From NCBI GenBank assembly GCA_021904315.1, contig CM038908.1:29440001-29504000 (forward strand): a stretch of DNA of 64,000 bases, given 5' to 3'. The translations under genes and the position numbers were made by a program. The notes beneath the pieces were generated by a model. That model was not told the DNA's origin and did not search any database. It saw only the letters and a list, made by a program, of their open reading frames with translations. How positions within the stretch are numbered: the stretch's first letter is position 1; every line of letters starts with the position of its first letter. Shown in pieces: positions 13,671 through 26,568 of the stretch. The DNA comes from Sphagnum magellanicum. Taxonomy: Eukaryota; Streptophyta; Sphagnopsida; Sphagnales; Sphagnaceae.

Positions 13671-16600
13671 AAAACTGCCATGTGTGTGGTCTATGCAAGG
13701 CATCCAAAGACATAATCAAAGTTACACTGATCATATATGAGTTTTTTTTTGTCTAGTGTTTGTAGTTAAACCTGATGATTCGTCACCACAAAGTTCCAAA
13801 GCTCTTTCAATTGTTCAAGCTGATAATGTGCACTTGAACTCATTTACAAGCGTGTCCACAATATTAACTATTGGGGTTTGAACAAGTTCCTAGCACTAAG
13901 CAAAATATGAAAGGAAGTCAATATTTGGAAAGTCTTATTCTATCACAAAGTAACACACTAGGTTCCAAAGATATGGAAATGTCTTTCATACTAGTCATGT
14001 ATGCTATAACTCTCACACACACATGAATCCACACCTAGAAAGGAACAGAATATGATATTGAAGGCATGGAGTTCTGCATTGAAATTAATGCAGCATCGCA
14101 ATTTGCAAGAGCCAAAGCATAATCCAATAGTTGATTGATGTCATCCTTTTCTCCTATTTGACGTCAAAAATGCCATAAACAAAATTTTGTCAATATTTGG
14201 AAAATATAATTGTGAAATTAGAGTTTCTTATTTTTGCCTTCACAAATAGACAAAGCAAATCAAGGTAAACAATACATAGGACATTCAATGAATCTTCACA
14301 AAAGTAGAGAACAAACAATAGCACCAATGAAGTGAAGGCACTAACCAAATTTCTCAAAGACCTTTTCAACTAACACTATATCAAAGCCCTAATGAAAAGA
14401 AAGTTTGATTTCTTGTATATTTCTTTGTTGGGTTCACTAGGCTACTTGGCCTATCCCATGTCCTTGTTTTATTAGGCATTTGTCTAATACTCTACTCTAG
14501 TTGAGGCACATATGAATAGGATCCTTACATGTTTAAAAAGCACAGTGAAATTTTGTGAGACTGTTATTCAGTTTGCATCTTCTTGTGATAGCCCTACCCA
14601 TGTTTTTCTTGTACTTCACAACGAAGGAAATTTGGAACCAACACCAACAACACTTCAAATGCATGAAGCATATAAAAATGCCAAATTTCAAAAGAAAACA
14701 AATAACAAACACATCACTTGCTGAAAAGCAATATCCACTTCTAGATATTACCTTTGTTACAAGGGTTGAAACTATCTAAACATAATAGTGGGGACAATGT
14801 GATTGCTCAATTCCACCTGTTGATTTTGGATAAGCCTAAATTCTTGGCCATTAACTACAAGTTATTTGATTCTCATGAGTACCATTGGATCTCACTGATC
14901 AATGAACAAAGTGTGTTTGCTAGTGCGTGGAAATCTCTTTAATAAAAATAGTGGGGAAAAGAGATAATTGTTTGCAAAATTTGCAATGAACTATGCAAAA
15001 AAGACCTTCAAGAAGATTACAATTCAACTTTTATTCCAAGGTAACTCACTAAGGTGGTTTCAACTTCATCTCTTTCATCTTTGGAGCTACCATCCTATGC
15101 AAAAACACCCTCCTCCTTGTGATTGGGAAGTTCACCTTCATCTTCATCTTGCCAATTTTTAATGATAATCTCAGTATTGTTGGAATAGAATGCTATTATT
15201 AACAGTGTTGGTTTGCAAATCCAATATGAACTGCACCAAAATGGAATCATCAACATGGACCCCTACAAAAGCCCCACACTCACATCACCCCCAAAAACAT
15301 GTACATCCCCTTGTGTTCAACTAAAAGGTTCATGAAGATTCTTCCTTTTCACCATTTTTCTCTATTTATCAAATTCAGCAATTTCATTTCCACACGACTT
15401 ACATAGCTTGTTTCATCAACTTTGCTTATGCAAAACATATTCATAGCCTTGATTTGGCCAAAAGTCTGATTAAAAGAAAATAATCTAGCACATTCAATTT
15501 ATACCAGTCTACTAAAACTTTTGGTGGCAAGCATCCTTGCCGAGAATAGAAACTAACCATGAATGCAAAAAGCCTGAGTTATAAGTCCTTCTTCAAATCC
15601 CATTTCTTGCAGCTAAATCTATTGAATAACGAAATCCAGCTCCAAAGTACTGCCATTTCAAGCTCCAAAATGTTGCATCCAACCAAGGTACACCCCCTAA
15701 TTCAATAAAGAATTTCCCAATGCCTCCCAACATAAAGGATGGTCCTAGTTCTCAAGCACCAGAATCATTGAAAATCCTAACAAAAAGGAACACAAGATTC
15801 TTGAGACTTGTTATCCCTTGTTTGTGGGTACCCAGTCGATGAACTTCAAGCTTTTGCTCTTGCTGGTAGGCCAACCTTAGCAAATAGCCCCTAGGACGGA
15901 TATCTTGGAGCAACAAGTTAGGGGCGATGCCCAACGATTGCCACCCTGCATACGCACTCTTGCAATTTATCATTGATAATGTGCATTTGTCTTCAGTGTA
16001 ATCTACATAAGGTTTCCCTTGTTTTGGGTTTTAAGAAGAATGGGGCATTGGCGGGATGATCTCATATGTATGCAACATTTATCATACGATCCACTGCCCC
16101 TTATAACTTTCCAATATGTAATATGCTGCCTGTGGCCAACAACTTGAGCTTTTTGCTCTATTCGGGAATGTCACTTGAGTAATCTTGGATGCCATCAGAT
16201 GCTCACTAGAGCTTCAAAGTTTTTCATTTACAGATCTACTTGATAACATGCCATTGAAGATTAGCAAAATGTCAATTTGCTACCACAATAAGTAGATATC
16301 TAGATGCAGAAAGAGTTTGTCCTCTGATGAAATGCTTTCTCAATGTTTGTTGTTGAAGTTGAACTTCTTTTATAAAACTTGTAGTAGAATCATGTGATCA
16401 AAGATCAATATAAAAGTTGCATATTCATTGGGCATTCAAGATCTTGGCATTTTACATTTTGTTTAGATGTTGATCCTTTTTGGAGAAATGAATACAAAGT
16501 CATTTAAAGTCACAACAATTCTTGTTACACTTTCTTTTTAATTCAATATTGAAAATGTGTTATTTCATTGTTGTTTTGGCAAACTAGGGGCACAACACCA

Positions 16601-18470
16601 AGGTGAATATGTAGTTTTGATAAATGAACAATAAAGCAATATGCCTCTTCTTGACAAAGACATGGACAAGGGGCTTTTAACCTTACTAAAATTAGACAAG
16701 TCTAAACTTCAAATCTGAGACCTTCAAGGATGGTGGATTTTTGTGGATGCAAATCTTGGTCCCCAAGACATGGTGTTGTACTTAGGATTGTCTCTCTATC
16801 AAGCAACCGGTGGCTACCTTAGTCACATAGTTCATCGAACAAATAATAATAATAATAATAATAATGTTACTATTGTTGTTAATCAAAGGCAAGGTTTGAA
16901 TGTCATCCTTTATGAACGTTGCTCTCTAAAGTTCAAGCTCATGCCATGAGCCTCGGCCATTTTCCATTGCTCTACCATGACAATTATAGGGCATCCTATT
17001 GGGAGTCCCTTCCAACAACCAATTGTTGTCCACAATTTCATGTAGAGGTCCCACCCAATGGACCAACTTTTGAATTGACCTAATGTCCTTACCTTCACAT
17101 TTCCAACACCACCACCACCAAATGGTGGGTCACTTTCCAATTTCAAGTGCCTTGGGGAAATTAAATAAAGATAGGAGGGTTGGGAAAGGAGACTAATTGG
17201 TGCTGATGTCTTGTAAACTTTTCAACATATGGTCTGATGTCGCTTCCCTTGGCCCCTTTGCTTGAGCTTTTGCCCATGTTGGTAGGTAGCATCATGTCCC
17301 TAACTAAACATTGGTCATAGTTTTTCTTCCTCTTGTAGGATCAATCAAGTTAGGGATGAACTAGCGAAAAAAATTCTCACAAGGAAAGCCCCTTGCTTCA
17401 TCAAAGCAATTGCAGCTTGAAGCCCAACAAGTCCTCAAGGAGTGGATTTAAGATATTGCAAACAATAGAGGCTTAAAAGTTTGATGTTACAATCTAAAGG
17501 AATGTGAAGAGCACCACCTCAATGTAATCGAAAACCCACGTGGAGTATTGAAGGCAAAGATGGGTTGGCCCCACGGCACAATCACCCATTCAAGTCTTGC
17601 TCACAAATAAAATTGTACATTGTGTCCTAAATCTATGATCCCTACTACTTATCAAGTACATTCTTATATTAGATTTAGCTTCATGTGTCTCGTGAGCTAT
17701 TAAGTAGGTTCTGTTGTGTTTTCTTACATAAACGAAGGTTAGAAAGATATACCAAGCCCACCTCTTGGAAACCCAAAATGACAAATTGTGTGCTTCTAGA
17801 TCAAGATGTTGAAACCTAAAAAAAAGAACACAATAAGGGAAAAAAATTGCCCTTTTTTCATGTTTTGTGTGGTACCTGAGCTATGGCGGGGAAAAGAACA
17901 TCATCATCATCATCATCTATGTGGATTTCCTCTTTTTCTTCGACTTTGAGAGGCATGCTCCTTATTATCATTTGACAAAAAAAATTGGGTGGTGTTCCAC
18001 TACTATTGGGGTTGAGTCCTTGCCCCTTGTTCTCACTTCCAACTTGGAAAGAGGAAAAAGATGTTGCTACTACTGTTGCCGACTCCTCATGGCGATTTGT
18101 ATTCCTAATGTACTTAGGGTTACATCCACCCGAACAGGGAAAATTACATCCATGTGAAAATTTTCATTTTATGAACGTTTGCCGTCTCCACATCGGTCAA
18201 TGAATGAGCCAAAATTTTATCCCCAAATCCAAATCTTACATAGACGCATAGTTTGTTCCCTATGGGTAGAACCAATAAAATAACCAATTTTTTAGCCACG
18301 AATTAAAATTTTGCCCATAAAGTTGTAGGTTCCTTCAAGAAAACCATGGATATTTTGATTCTGAGTTTTTTAAAAATGCTTGTTTTCTAATTTTGAAAAA
18401 TATTTACAAAATGGAACCAACCATTATTTAAGGCTTCCTTTGCACAAAAAGTTAGGGCTAAAAGATCTTG
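13671..18470. other. Intergenic DNA with no recognised gene
   Basis: AT-rich, with short unsupported open frames only. A short (AAT)n microsatellite lies at about 16842-16864. The stretch 15740-15975 has a 73-aa minus-strand frame and 16740-17150 has frames on both strands, but none carries a motif I recognise. Decayed retroelement sequence is possible. Confidence 0.4.
16842..16864 (+). repeat. (AAT)n microsatellite
   Basis: About seven uninterrupted AAT/ATA units, followed by a less regular TTACTATTGTTGTTA stretch. Confidence 0.9.
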
Positions 18471-18489
18471 GGGCCAACTTTGAGCATTT

Positions 18490-18680
18490 TTGGCTTGTTG
18501 TTTGGCCCCAATTCACTAATAAATGCTAGAACATTAATTTCAAAAATATTAATAAATGCTAGAACATTGGCCCCAAGGGTTACAAATTGGTTTCCCAAAT
18601 TCGATGGTATCCTTTTTTAAACCTTGGGGACATACAAGGCCATAACATTCAGCATTTATTAGTAACTTGGGGCATATTGA
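18490..18680. repeat. Imperfect inverted repeat with an internal direct repeat; possible MITE remnant
   Basis: The left arm reads GGCCCCAATTCACTAATAAATGCT near 18503-18526. The right arm near 18650-18674 (CAGCATTTATTAGTAACTTGGGGC) is its near complement. Between them TAATAAATGCTAGAACATT occurs a second time at about 18550. The arms could make a hairpin of about 170 bases. No target-site duplication was confirmed and the superfamily is unknown. Confidence 0.5.
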
Positions 18681-18689
18681 AAATATTTT

Positions 18690-19400
18690 TTCTATTTCAA
18701 CCTTGATTCCTAATGTAAAGCCCGTGGGGCTAATTTCAACTTTTGCACCAATAGGAATGCTTGATTTGGGTTGAACATTGACCTTAACTCCTAGTGTAAA
18801 GCATGCATAACAAAATCAAATACATGTGCTTTTTCCAAATTGAGAAATTTCAAAACTCTATAGTTGAAAAGCTCAACAAGTGGTGCCTAATAGCTTTCCT
18901 TTTTTTCTTTACAACGTTGCTTCAATGTCACCATTAGACTGAGACATTATTAATGTTTTGAGTGCTAGGAAAATTAAATTTTTAGTCCTTAATATTACTA
19001 ACGGACTAACCTAATACCTAGGTACTAATTTATCACTAACATTCAATAGCTAAATTATAACCCATTCACATATAATGTATGATTATTTTTATGGTTTTTC
19101 TAACATATACTTATCATCATCAAAGTTGTGTTGTGTAGATTTATAGTAGGTGGTGAAGAAACACATGCACTTTAACATTGTAACAAAATCAACATAACAC
19201 TTGTATCCACAATCTCTTGTATTCATAATTTTTTTCTTTTTCTTCATAGCTTGCATCAAACTAATACATAGTAATAGTAGCATCACATCTAAAAACGCTT
19301 GAGGACTATCTATCTAACTATATGTCATAATGCATGTAGATTCAAAATATCTTAATAGTAGTAATTCATTATTCATTGGAACTATTCATTGGAACAATGT
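18690..19400. other. Intergenic AT-rich DNA, nothing recognised
   Basis: No gene or clear repeat. It lies on the 3' side of the minus-strand Copia fossil and could hold its decayed LTR, but no matching second copy was found on the other side. Confidence 0.35.
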
Positions 19401-21650
19401 TCCCAATAGAGTTTGCTAACACTCTCACTCAATGAATGTGAATTATTATTATATTTTCACTTTCACTATTATTAAGTGATTTTTAGTGTGTTGTGAAATC
19501 TTAGAAACTTTTTAGGTGGTAAAACTTTAGTGAAAATATCTACAACTTCAGATGATGTTGGGGTGTAGAATATAATAAATTCCCCTTTTTATTGATTCTC
19601 TTTGACAATATGGTATGCAAGTCAATATGCTTAACTCATTTCAAAAAATTCAAGATTGCAAGATAGGAGGATAATAGCTTGGTTGTTTGAATACAACAAC
19701 GTGGGTTCAATTTGAAGGAAACCAATGTTATCAAGAAGTTTTCTTGCCCAATGAATTCCTTGGTTGCAACAAACATAACTATGTACCCTGATTCAATAAT
19801 GCTAATAACTATGCAAACTTGCTTTCGAGTACCCTATTAAACTAGTCTTCCATTCAAAAAGAAAACATATCCATATTTTGATCTTTTGTCATCTATTTTA
19901 TTGCACAATCTACATCACAAAAAGAAATAAGTTTGTTTAGTTAAGATGTAGGACCAAGCAAATAACTAGGTATGAAATTATAAGCAAATATTTGATTATT
20001 TCAGTGTCATGCAATGGGTTTTTGTTGGTTTCTTTGAAAACTTGACATTGTTGTTGACAACATAAAACAAGTCAAATCAAATGGCAAAAACAACAATAGC
20101 AAGACTTTCAATCAATTGTTTGCATGGAAATGTTTCTTGTTGCAAATCATCATTTGTCAAAAAAAACAAACAAAATGACTATTAGGCTATGCATGAACTG
20201 CCATTGGGTTTGCAATCTAAAGTCAATAATCATGTAGAATCTTTTGGATGTAATGGTCCTAGTCCAAAAATATCATTTTGTTGATTTGATCTTTCGTAAT
20301 TTGTAAGTCCACATGTGTGTTAGGACCACTTGTTGTGATTGGAAAAACTTCACCCATGTATTGAATAATGTCTTCGATTATGCAACTATGAATATTACAA
20401 GCCGCAACAACAATGATGATGAGATTATGGTCCTTGGCATTGTAGTAGATACAAAGGTCAACTGCACTTGGATGAAGATTATACTCAATGAGAAAACTAT
20501 CAAATTTGTTATTCCATACCCTAGATGTTTGTCACACAATCCATAAATTGACAAGATTTAAATCAATTGAACATGTCCTTGAATCCCCCTAGTTGATCCA
20601 TGAAGATTTCTTCTAAAAGATCACCATTGGGAAAAATAGTATTGGAAATTGTGTAATGTCCATATTTTGAATAACTACAATGGCCAAAACAATCCATATT
20701 GAATCATAATGTGCAACTAAAAAAAAAGTCTTAGAAAAGTCAATCCTAGCTTTCTATGTGAAGCCCTTGGGTACCAATCTTGCCTTATAAAATTTGGCAT
20801 GTTACCATTAGAATCAAGTCTGATATTGTAGACCCACTTGAATTTCATAGTCTTTTGCCCCTTAAGAAGATCTATAGATCCCATGTATGATTCTCAACCA
20901 AAGAGTTATACTCCTCCATGGCTTGAATCTAATGTTGTTTTTTTGAAAAATTGTAGTTGTCCAAAAATCAATACGTTTTACAAGTGTGGTTGGAAATTCT
21001 AAAAATGTCATGCATGCATACGATTAACAATAGCCTTGAAGCATCTAACTTATTAGTCATAGAAAAATAAATATGTAACCAGAATGATCATCCTTGAAAT
21101 AAAGGATGTAATAACAAAAACCACCAAAAGAATCTACATGGAACTTTCCACATGCATCACTATGGAAAAATATGCCTAGTTGCAAAGCTCTTTATCTCTA
21201 GAATGAACAAGGAATGCAACACAATGATGTTTTCCAAAAACACAACCATAACAAACATTTGGTTCAAAATCAAGATCAGTGACTTTGATTTTCGTAACCA
21301 AGTTGGAAGTAGCCATTTATTTAATTGTTACATCGTTCAAATGTCCAAAATGATCATGCAACAATTCTAAAATCTTGACTATTTTGTGTTTGAAATTACA
21401 CCAACTTCATAAATGAGATGGATTGCTACACTTGGATAACTTGGAATGACTACTTGAAAATTCAACTTATAAAGTCCTCTTTGCGAACAACATGTTTATA
21501 ACACCATACCCAAATCTAAAGAATGGTTGATAACAACCTATGTTATAAATGCAAATGGAGGGTTTATTCCAATGTTGCCCATATATGAAGATTTGAGGCA
21601 TTACTCAAGTTATCTATAAGTAAAATTCTTCAAAATTTTATAACATAAGG
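19400..21650 (-). mobile_element. Ty1/Copia LTR-retrotransposon fossil (pol region), broken
   Basis: Minus-strand frames show Copia pol parts in family order. Reverse-transcriptase blocks lie at about 20960-20100 (including YKARLVPKGFT), and RNase H blocks at about 20000-19480 (SKYGYVF, KHIDLHT and VVDIFTKVLPPKKF). A possible integrase portion lies toward 21600. Family knowledge: this order is integrase, RT, RNase H. No LTR pair was recognised, so the ends are approximate. The copy is heavily decayed with many breaks, so it is old and not active. Confidence 0.8.
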
Positions 21651-23010
21651 ATATGCACAATAAAAACATTACGAATACAATTGACTATATATATATATAT
21701 ATATATATATTTCATTTGGCAGATACGCATTTTCCGGTTTTCAAACTCACATTAATCATAGGATATGTACAAAGGTTAGGAATACATCCCCGACTTTTGG
21801 AATTAATTTTCCAGTCACCATTAGAGCATTATAAAACATCTAAAAAACCACTAACTTGTGGGGGAGTTGAACCCCAATTCTTTAATGAACCCTACCCAAC
21901 GCAACACAAGTTTCCTACCCCAACCACACCCCACATACACCCCATTTAACCCACAAACACACACAACACAACAAAAGCCATCCCTATTGTGGATGAGCTC
22001 CACAAGTCACCTCTCCATGAATAAAAAGACAAAATTGTTAGTTCAAAATGAAGTGCAAAGTGCAAACTATCATTCAAGTTTTACAATCTTAGAAACAACA
22101 ATAATTTTTTAGCTCACCTTGCCAAATCCAACTCCAATTGCTCAAAATAATTTGATTTTTCAATCAAATCATAATTATCTTCAATTAATGAAGATTCAAC
22201 TTTAAATTTTTTTGTTAAATCCTTATGTCATGAACAACTCAAATGGGGATCATCAAGCCAATTCTTCACCATGGTGATGATTCAGTCTAAATTATCCACT
22301 TGCAACCTACAACATCTCAAAGCTATCAACACATTAGGGGTGCAAACATACAAAAGTAGGCCAAAAATATATGTTGAAAGTAGAAAACACAAAATTGTCA
22401 ACTTTGAAGAATAGAAAGTAGAACCTAATATTTAAAACATACAAAAAAATTACATGAGCGTATGTAGGATGGTATGGATATGTTTCATGAAGCTTAAGAT
22501 TTTGTCTTTCCTTTTTTTTCAACCTACTTTCACTCTACTTTCCAAATTTATGTTGTTATCCCATATTGCACAAAGTAATGTAAAAGTATAGTAATTAATT
22601 ATCATTTGACCAAAACATTCATGTCCTACTTTTAGTTTGTTAAAGGATTGTTATGACATATTATTTGCAAATATTAGTGTTTAGGTTCATATAAAAAATC
22701 ATGTTTTAGACGCATAATTATGTTAATTTGGAAAACTATTTTTTAAAAGCTTCACATATCATAATTGAAATATTCAAGTTTCAAAAAAAAAAGTATCAAT
22801 ATGCATGATAATTCAAACATCAACATCATAACATTTGAATAGTTTGATTTTGAAAAAGTATCAAACATTAACTTGTGATAAATAAATAAAATGATGAAAG
22901 TAATAAAATACATGAAATATGACAATATATGGTTTATTTAGTATAACAAGTACATTAAAAAAAATTTAGCATTGTTAAAAGCCTTAAAATTCAAAAATGT
23001 AAACTCTATT
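21651..23010. other. Intergenic AT-rich DNA with (TA)n
   Basis: A (TA)n microsatellite lies at about 21686-21710. Tandem-like ACACA and CCCA-rich text at 21895-21980 gives short spurious frames. No gene recognised. Confidence 0.45.
21686..21710 (+). repeat. (TA)n microsatellite
   Basis: About twelve TA units in a row following GACTA. Confidence 0.9.
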
Positions 23011-23029
23011 TTTCACCTATTTTTACTTT

Positions 23030-25288
23030 TAAAGCAAGGATCACCAATTGGCCTACTTTAACATGCTTATGCCCCTAGCAAGATTGAACACATGTTCAGT
23101 TTCAATTTGTGACCCTAGAATTCCCAATATTTATGGCAAGGAAACTAACAGTTGGGAATTGGGTTTCATGAATTTGCCACCGAGTTAAGGGATCAAGACA
23201 TGTAGTAAAAGGTACTAATAACCCCTTAAACAAAGACAAAGTTCCCCAACAACAAATGTGTGTGATGATTCTTCCATAGATGCACCCACACCAAATATAT
23301 TATTATCTTTTTCAATAAAGTCACCAAATCTAACAATAAATCTAACAAATTTTATTGCACATGCTTGGATAGTAAGGTTTAGTACCTCAAACATAATCAT
23401 TAAAAGAAGGATCATTGCATTAGCATCATATTTTGTAGCAAGAGGAACATACACCCCACAACCCACATAATTTTCCACAACCTTTCAAGATTTTTACCTA
23501 GGATCAAACATAAGGGCGAACATATTGTGCACTTGTTGTGAATCATAAGCTTGCATAAATTGCAAAAAAGGTTTGATGACCTTAACAAATTTTGTCCGCA
23601 TGTTGTTCTAAAAGATGATAAGTTTAGCATCAAATGCATCCAAAGCATCAAAAACATTAGTAGCCTATCCAACTTCAATTTCCAAAGTCAATGTCAAACC
23701 GATACATGTATTAAAAGCATCAAATAATAGCCAATACCTTCATGATTGATTCATCACATAGGCAGTGACAACTTTGTTCAAAACAAATGTGAGTGCTTCT
23801 GCAATTGCCCATACCTTAGCTTTACAAACCTTTTGCTACAAACCCATTGTCTTCTACCGCCCATAACACAAAAAAATGGCCTCTTTAAATTCCAATACCT
23901 TTTAAAACATGATTACCTTACCAGCAAATATTTTCTTCATTAAGGTTTTCAATTTCTGAGGTTGCAACCCCCTCTCAACACATGCCTTTTCCCATTCATG
24001 CCTTCCTTTTCTCGACTTCTTTGTCCATGTGATTGTCTTTTGTAAACTACCATGGGTAGCCTTCACATTGACCTATTTCAAACCTACAATGACCTTTTCA
24101 TCATTAGTAACATACTAACAGCTTTTAGACATAATGCGATTAAAACACATACCTTCATAAACCTATTGAAGTTTCAAAAGACATAATTGACAATGGATGT
24201 AATGTTGTCGCCATCTAGATATCAAGTTGATACTTTCATCTTTCACAAAGGTAATCATACGATGCATTAGATCATACTTTTCAAATAATGAATATAGTTG
24301 ACTAGCCATGGAAAGCCCTACACAATATCATGAACCTCAAATAAACCAATGGTAACATGTTGGGGCATCCAAGATTCATTCAAGTAATTGATTACCAAGG
24401 CAAAGGTGTCCATGTTGCCTTTGGACATCTAGAGATTAGAACTAGCTTATAGTGTTGTTGCCCTAGCAAGCCCTGGTAGCACATGTAATTTCATGGTTTT
24501 TGTGACCATTACAAGCAACATTTCTTCTACAAAAGTAGCACAAGAAGGAAAAACAACACATGGGAAAAGGCGGAAGACCAACCTCTTCAACCAAATATTG
24601 TCACAAGTGGAAAGGGGCATGTACCCCTTGTAAGTATATAGGACTAAATCTTCAAGAAATTATTGTCGTGCTTCATCAAAATTCTTGTAAGGATTTGTAG
24701 CATTAAAATATGATGTGATTGCACACCTAGATGCCCCAGACCACTTCCTTCTAGGCTATCGACTATAACTTGCAACAATAGTAGTAATATCTTCAATAAT
24801 GGCCAACTTTTTGCGTGCAACCAACTTTGGATGTGTAGATTCAACATGGGTCCCCATGTGAGTGATCCCATTAATCTTACCATATTTCATAAGGCCTTTT
24901 CATAAAGTAGAATGGTGGCACAAATCAAGAGCACTAACTTGCTCTGTTCTATAAATAATGCACTACAACATTTGTGGCTTTCAAGGTCCACAAGTAAGTT
25001 GTCATTTGCAGCAAAAGAAACTCAACAAATTGAGGTTTAATTGTGTGGTTTCCAAGCTATAGCTTACACTTGTATAGTTGCAAGTTGTTGCATTTCAACC
25101 TCAGCAAAATTTGAAGCAACGATAACATAATTTGAAGTAACAACAATATCAACAAGATTTAAAGCAACAATAGTAGAATTAATAGCAACAACACCATGCA
25201 TATGCATGTTCTAAACATTTGATGTTGGTGGCGTTCCATCAATACCACCAATGGACTCAACCAACTGCACATCATCATCTTTAGCCAT
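23030..25288 (-). pseudogene. hAT-superfamily DNA transposase fossil
   Basis: On the minus strand a plausible start reads MAKDDDVQLVESIGG at 25288. The middle blocks (about 24900-23700) show a transposase resembling a plant hAT family, for example LNESWMPQHVTIGLFEVHD near 24390-24330. Near the end come the hAT C-terminal dimerisation signatures RWQIHETQFPTVSFLA (about 23190-23135) and an IETERxFS-like remnant just after it. The family moves by cut and paste, makes 8-bp target duplications and uses a DDE nuclease. Here the frame is broken many times by stops and frame changes, and only short open pieces remain (for example 23678-23412 and 24883-24644), so it is a dead copy. Terminal inverted repeats were not located. 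Confidence 0.75.
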
Positions 25289-25690
25289 CGTTCAAGGCTA
25301 TAAAACAAAAACTACAACCTAACCCTAAAAAACCAGCAAACTGCAAAAAAAAAAAGAAAAAAAAAGAAGCAAGGCATGGAAGCTCACAATTCAATTGGAA
25401 GAGGTTCATGGACACTTGCAAAGTAAAGTAGAAAATGTAAAGTAGAAAAATCCAAGACACATGAAGTCTAGGATAGGAGTTTAAAGACTTACCCTGTTAA
25501 TGGTTGATGTAAAACTGTTGTTATAAACTGAATTTTTGGAATTTCTATCGAAGTTATAAACGTTCCAATTGGAAAAGTGCTACAACAAATGCAACAACCA
25601 TCAATAACAACCATTGATAATAATAACATCATGAACACAAAGAACTTTAAAAAGAGCAAGAAAACCTCAAAGGCCACACTCAAACAACTT
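25289..25690. other. 5' flank of the hAT fossil, nothing else recognised
   Basis: It contains an A-rich tract near 25340-25370. One terminal inverted repeat of the hAT element could lie here, but I could not match it. Confidence 0.35.
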
Positions 25691-26290
25691 AAACAATTCA
25701 CACCTCAAACCTCCAACTTCACACACTCACATTCACAGTGCCTCACAGACCTTCACAAACCTTAGACTTTAAACCTTAGACCTAAGACTTCAGACCTTAG
25801 ATAGAATGTTGAGCACTGAGACCTCATAAAGAACATTGAATGCTCATACCTTAGATTTCACAAAGAGCAATGAACACTCAAACCTTAGAATTCACAAATA
25901 GTAACGAGCATTTAAACTTCAAACCTCACAAATAACATTTAGATGTTAAACTTCAAAGAGAGCGCTCTAACCTTAAACCTCAGACTTCACAAAATGAACG
26001 TTTAGAGCTCAAACCTCTAACTTCATCAAACCTTTGACCTCTAACCTTGCATAGAAATACTTCCAACCTTAGACCTCTAACCTTAGACAAAGAGCTTCAC
26101 ACTTCAAATCACTAACCTCAAACTTCTAACTTGACACAGAGACTTCAGACCTTCAACCTTTGACCTCACACCTCCAACCTCATAGAAAGACCTCTAACCT
26201 CACACTTCAAAAAAAACGTTCATACCTCAAACTTGGTCACACTTTCACTTGATAGAGAACATTCACACTTTCACCTCACGAGATACATTG
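25690..26290 (+). repeat. Degenerate pyrimidine/purine minisatellite (ACCTTAGACTTCA-like)
   Basis: The words AACCTTAGA, ACCTCAAACCT, ACTTCACA and CAAAGAGCA recur throughout in varying order, with a loose period near 35-45 bases built on 12-13-base subunits. The array grades into unique sequence near 26290. It is non-coding and decayed. Confidence 0.7.
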
Positions 26291-26506
26291 CACATAGATG
26301 CATTGCCGAAGAGCTACACTTGAAACAAGGAAGAGAAAAGACAAGAAGAGGACACAAAAAAGACAAGAAGACACTTCGCACTCAAACTTTGTTGCAAAAA
26401 ATCACAAATCACAAGGAACACAAAGTTGGCAGAGGATGTGCACTTTGCACATTACACTTAGAGCTTTGCCAACAAAACTTTTGCATTTCACAAAGTGTAA
26501 AACATT

Positions 26507-26568
26507 AAACCCTAAACCCAGTGATCTCCATCTCCATCCAACCCTAACCCTAACCCCTAATCCCTAAT
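26507..26568 (+). repeat. Interstitial telomere-like repeats
   Basis: AAACCCTAAACCCA at 26507-26520 (plant-type CCCTAAA) is followed by ACCCTAACCCTAACCCCTAAT and more at 26540-26568 (CCCTAA-type, one short unit). These are few, imperfect copies, so they mark an interstitial site rather than a chromosome end. Confidence 0.7.
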
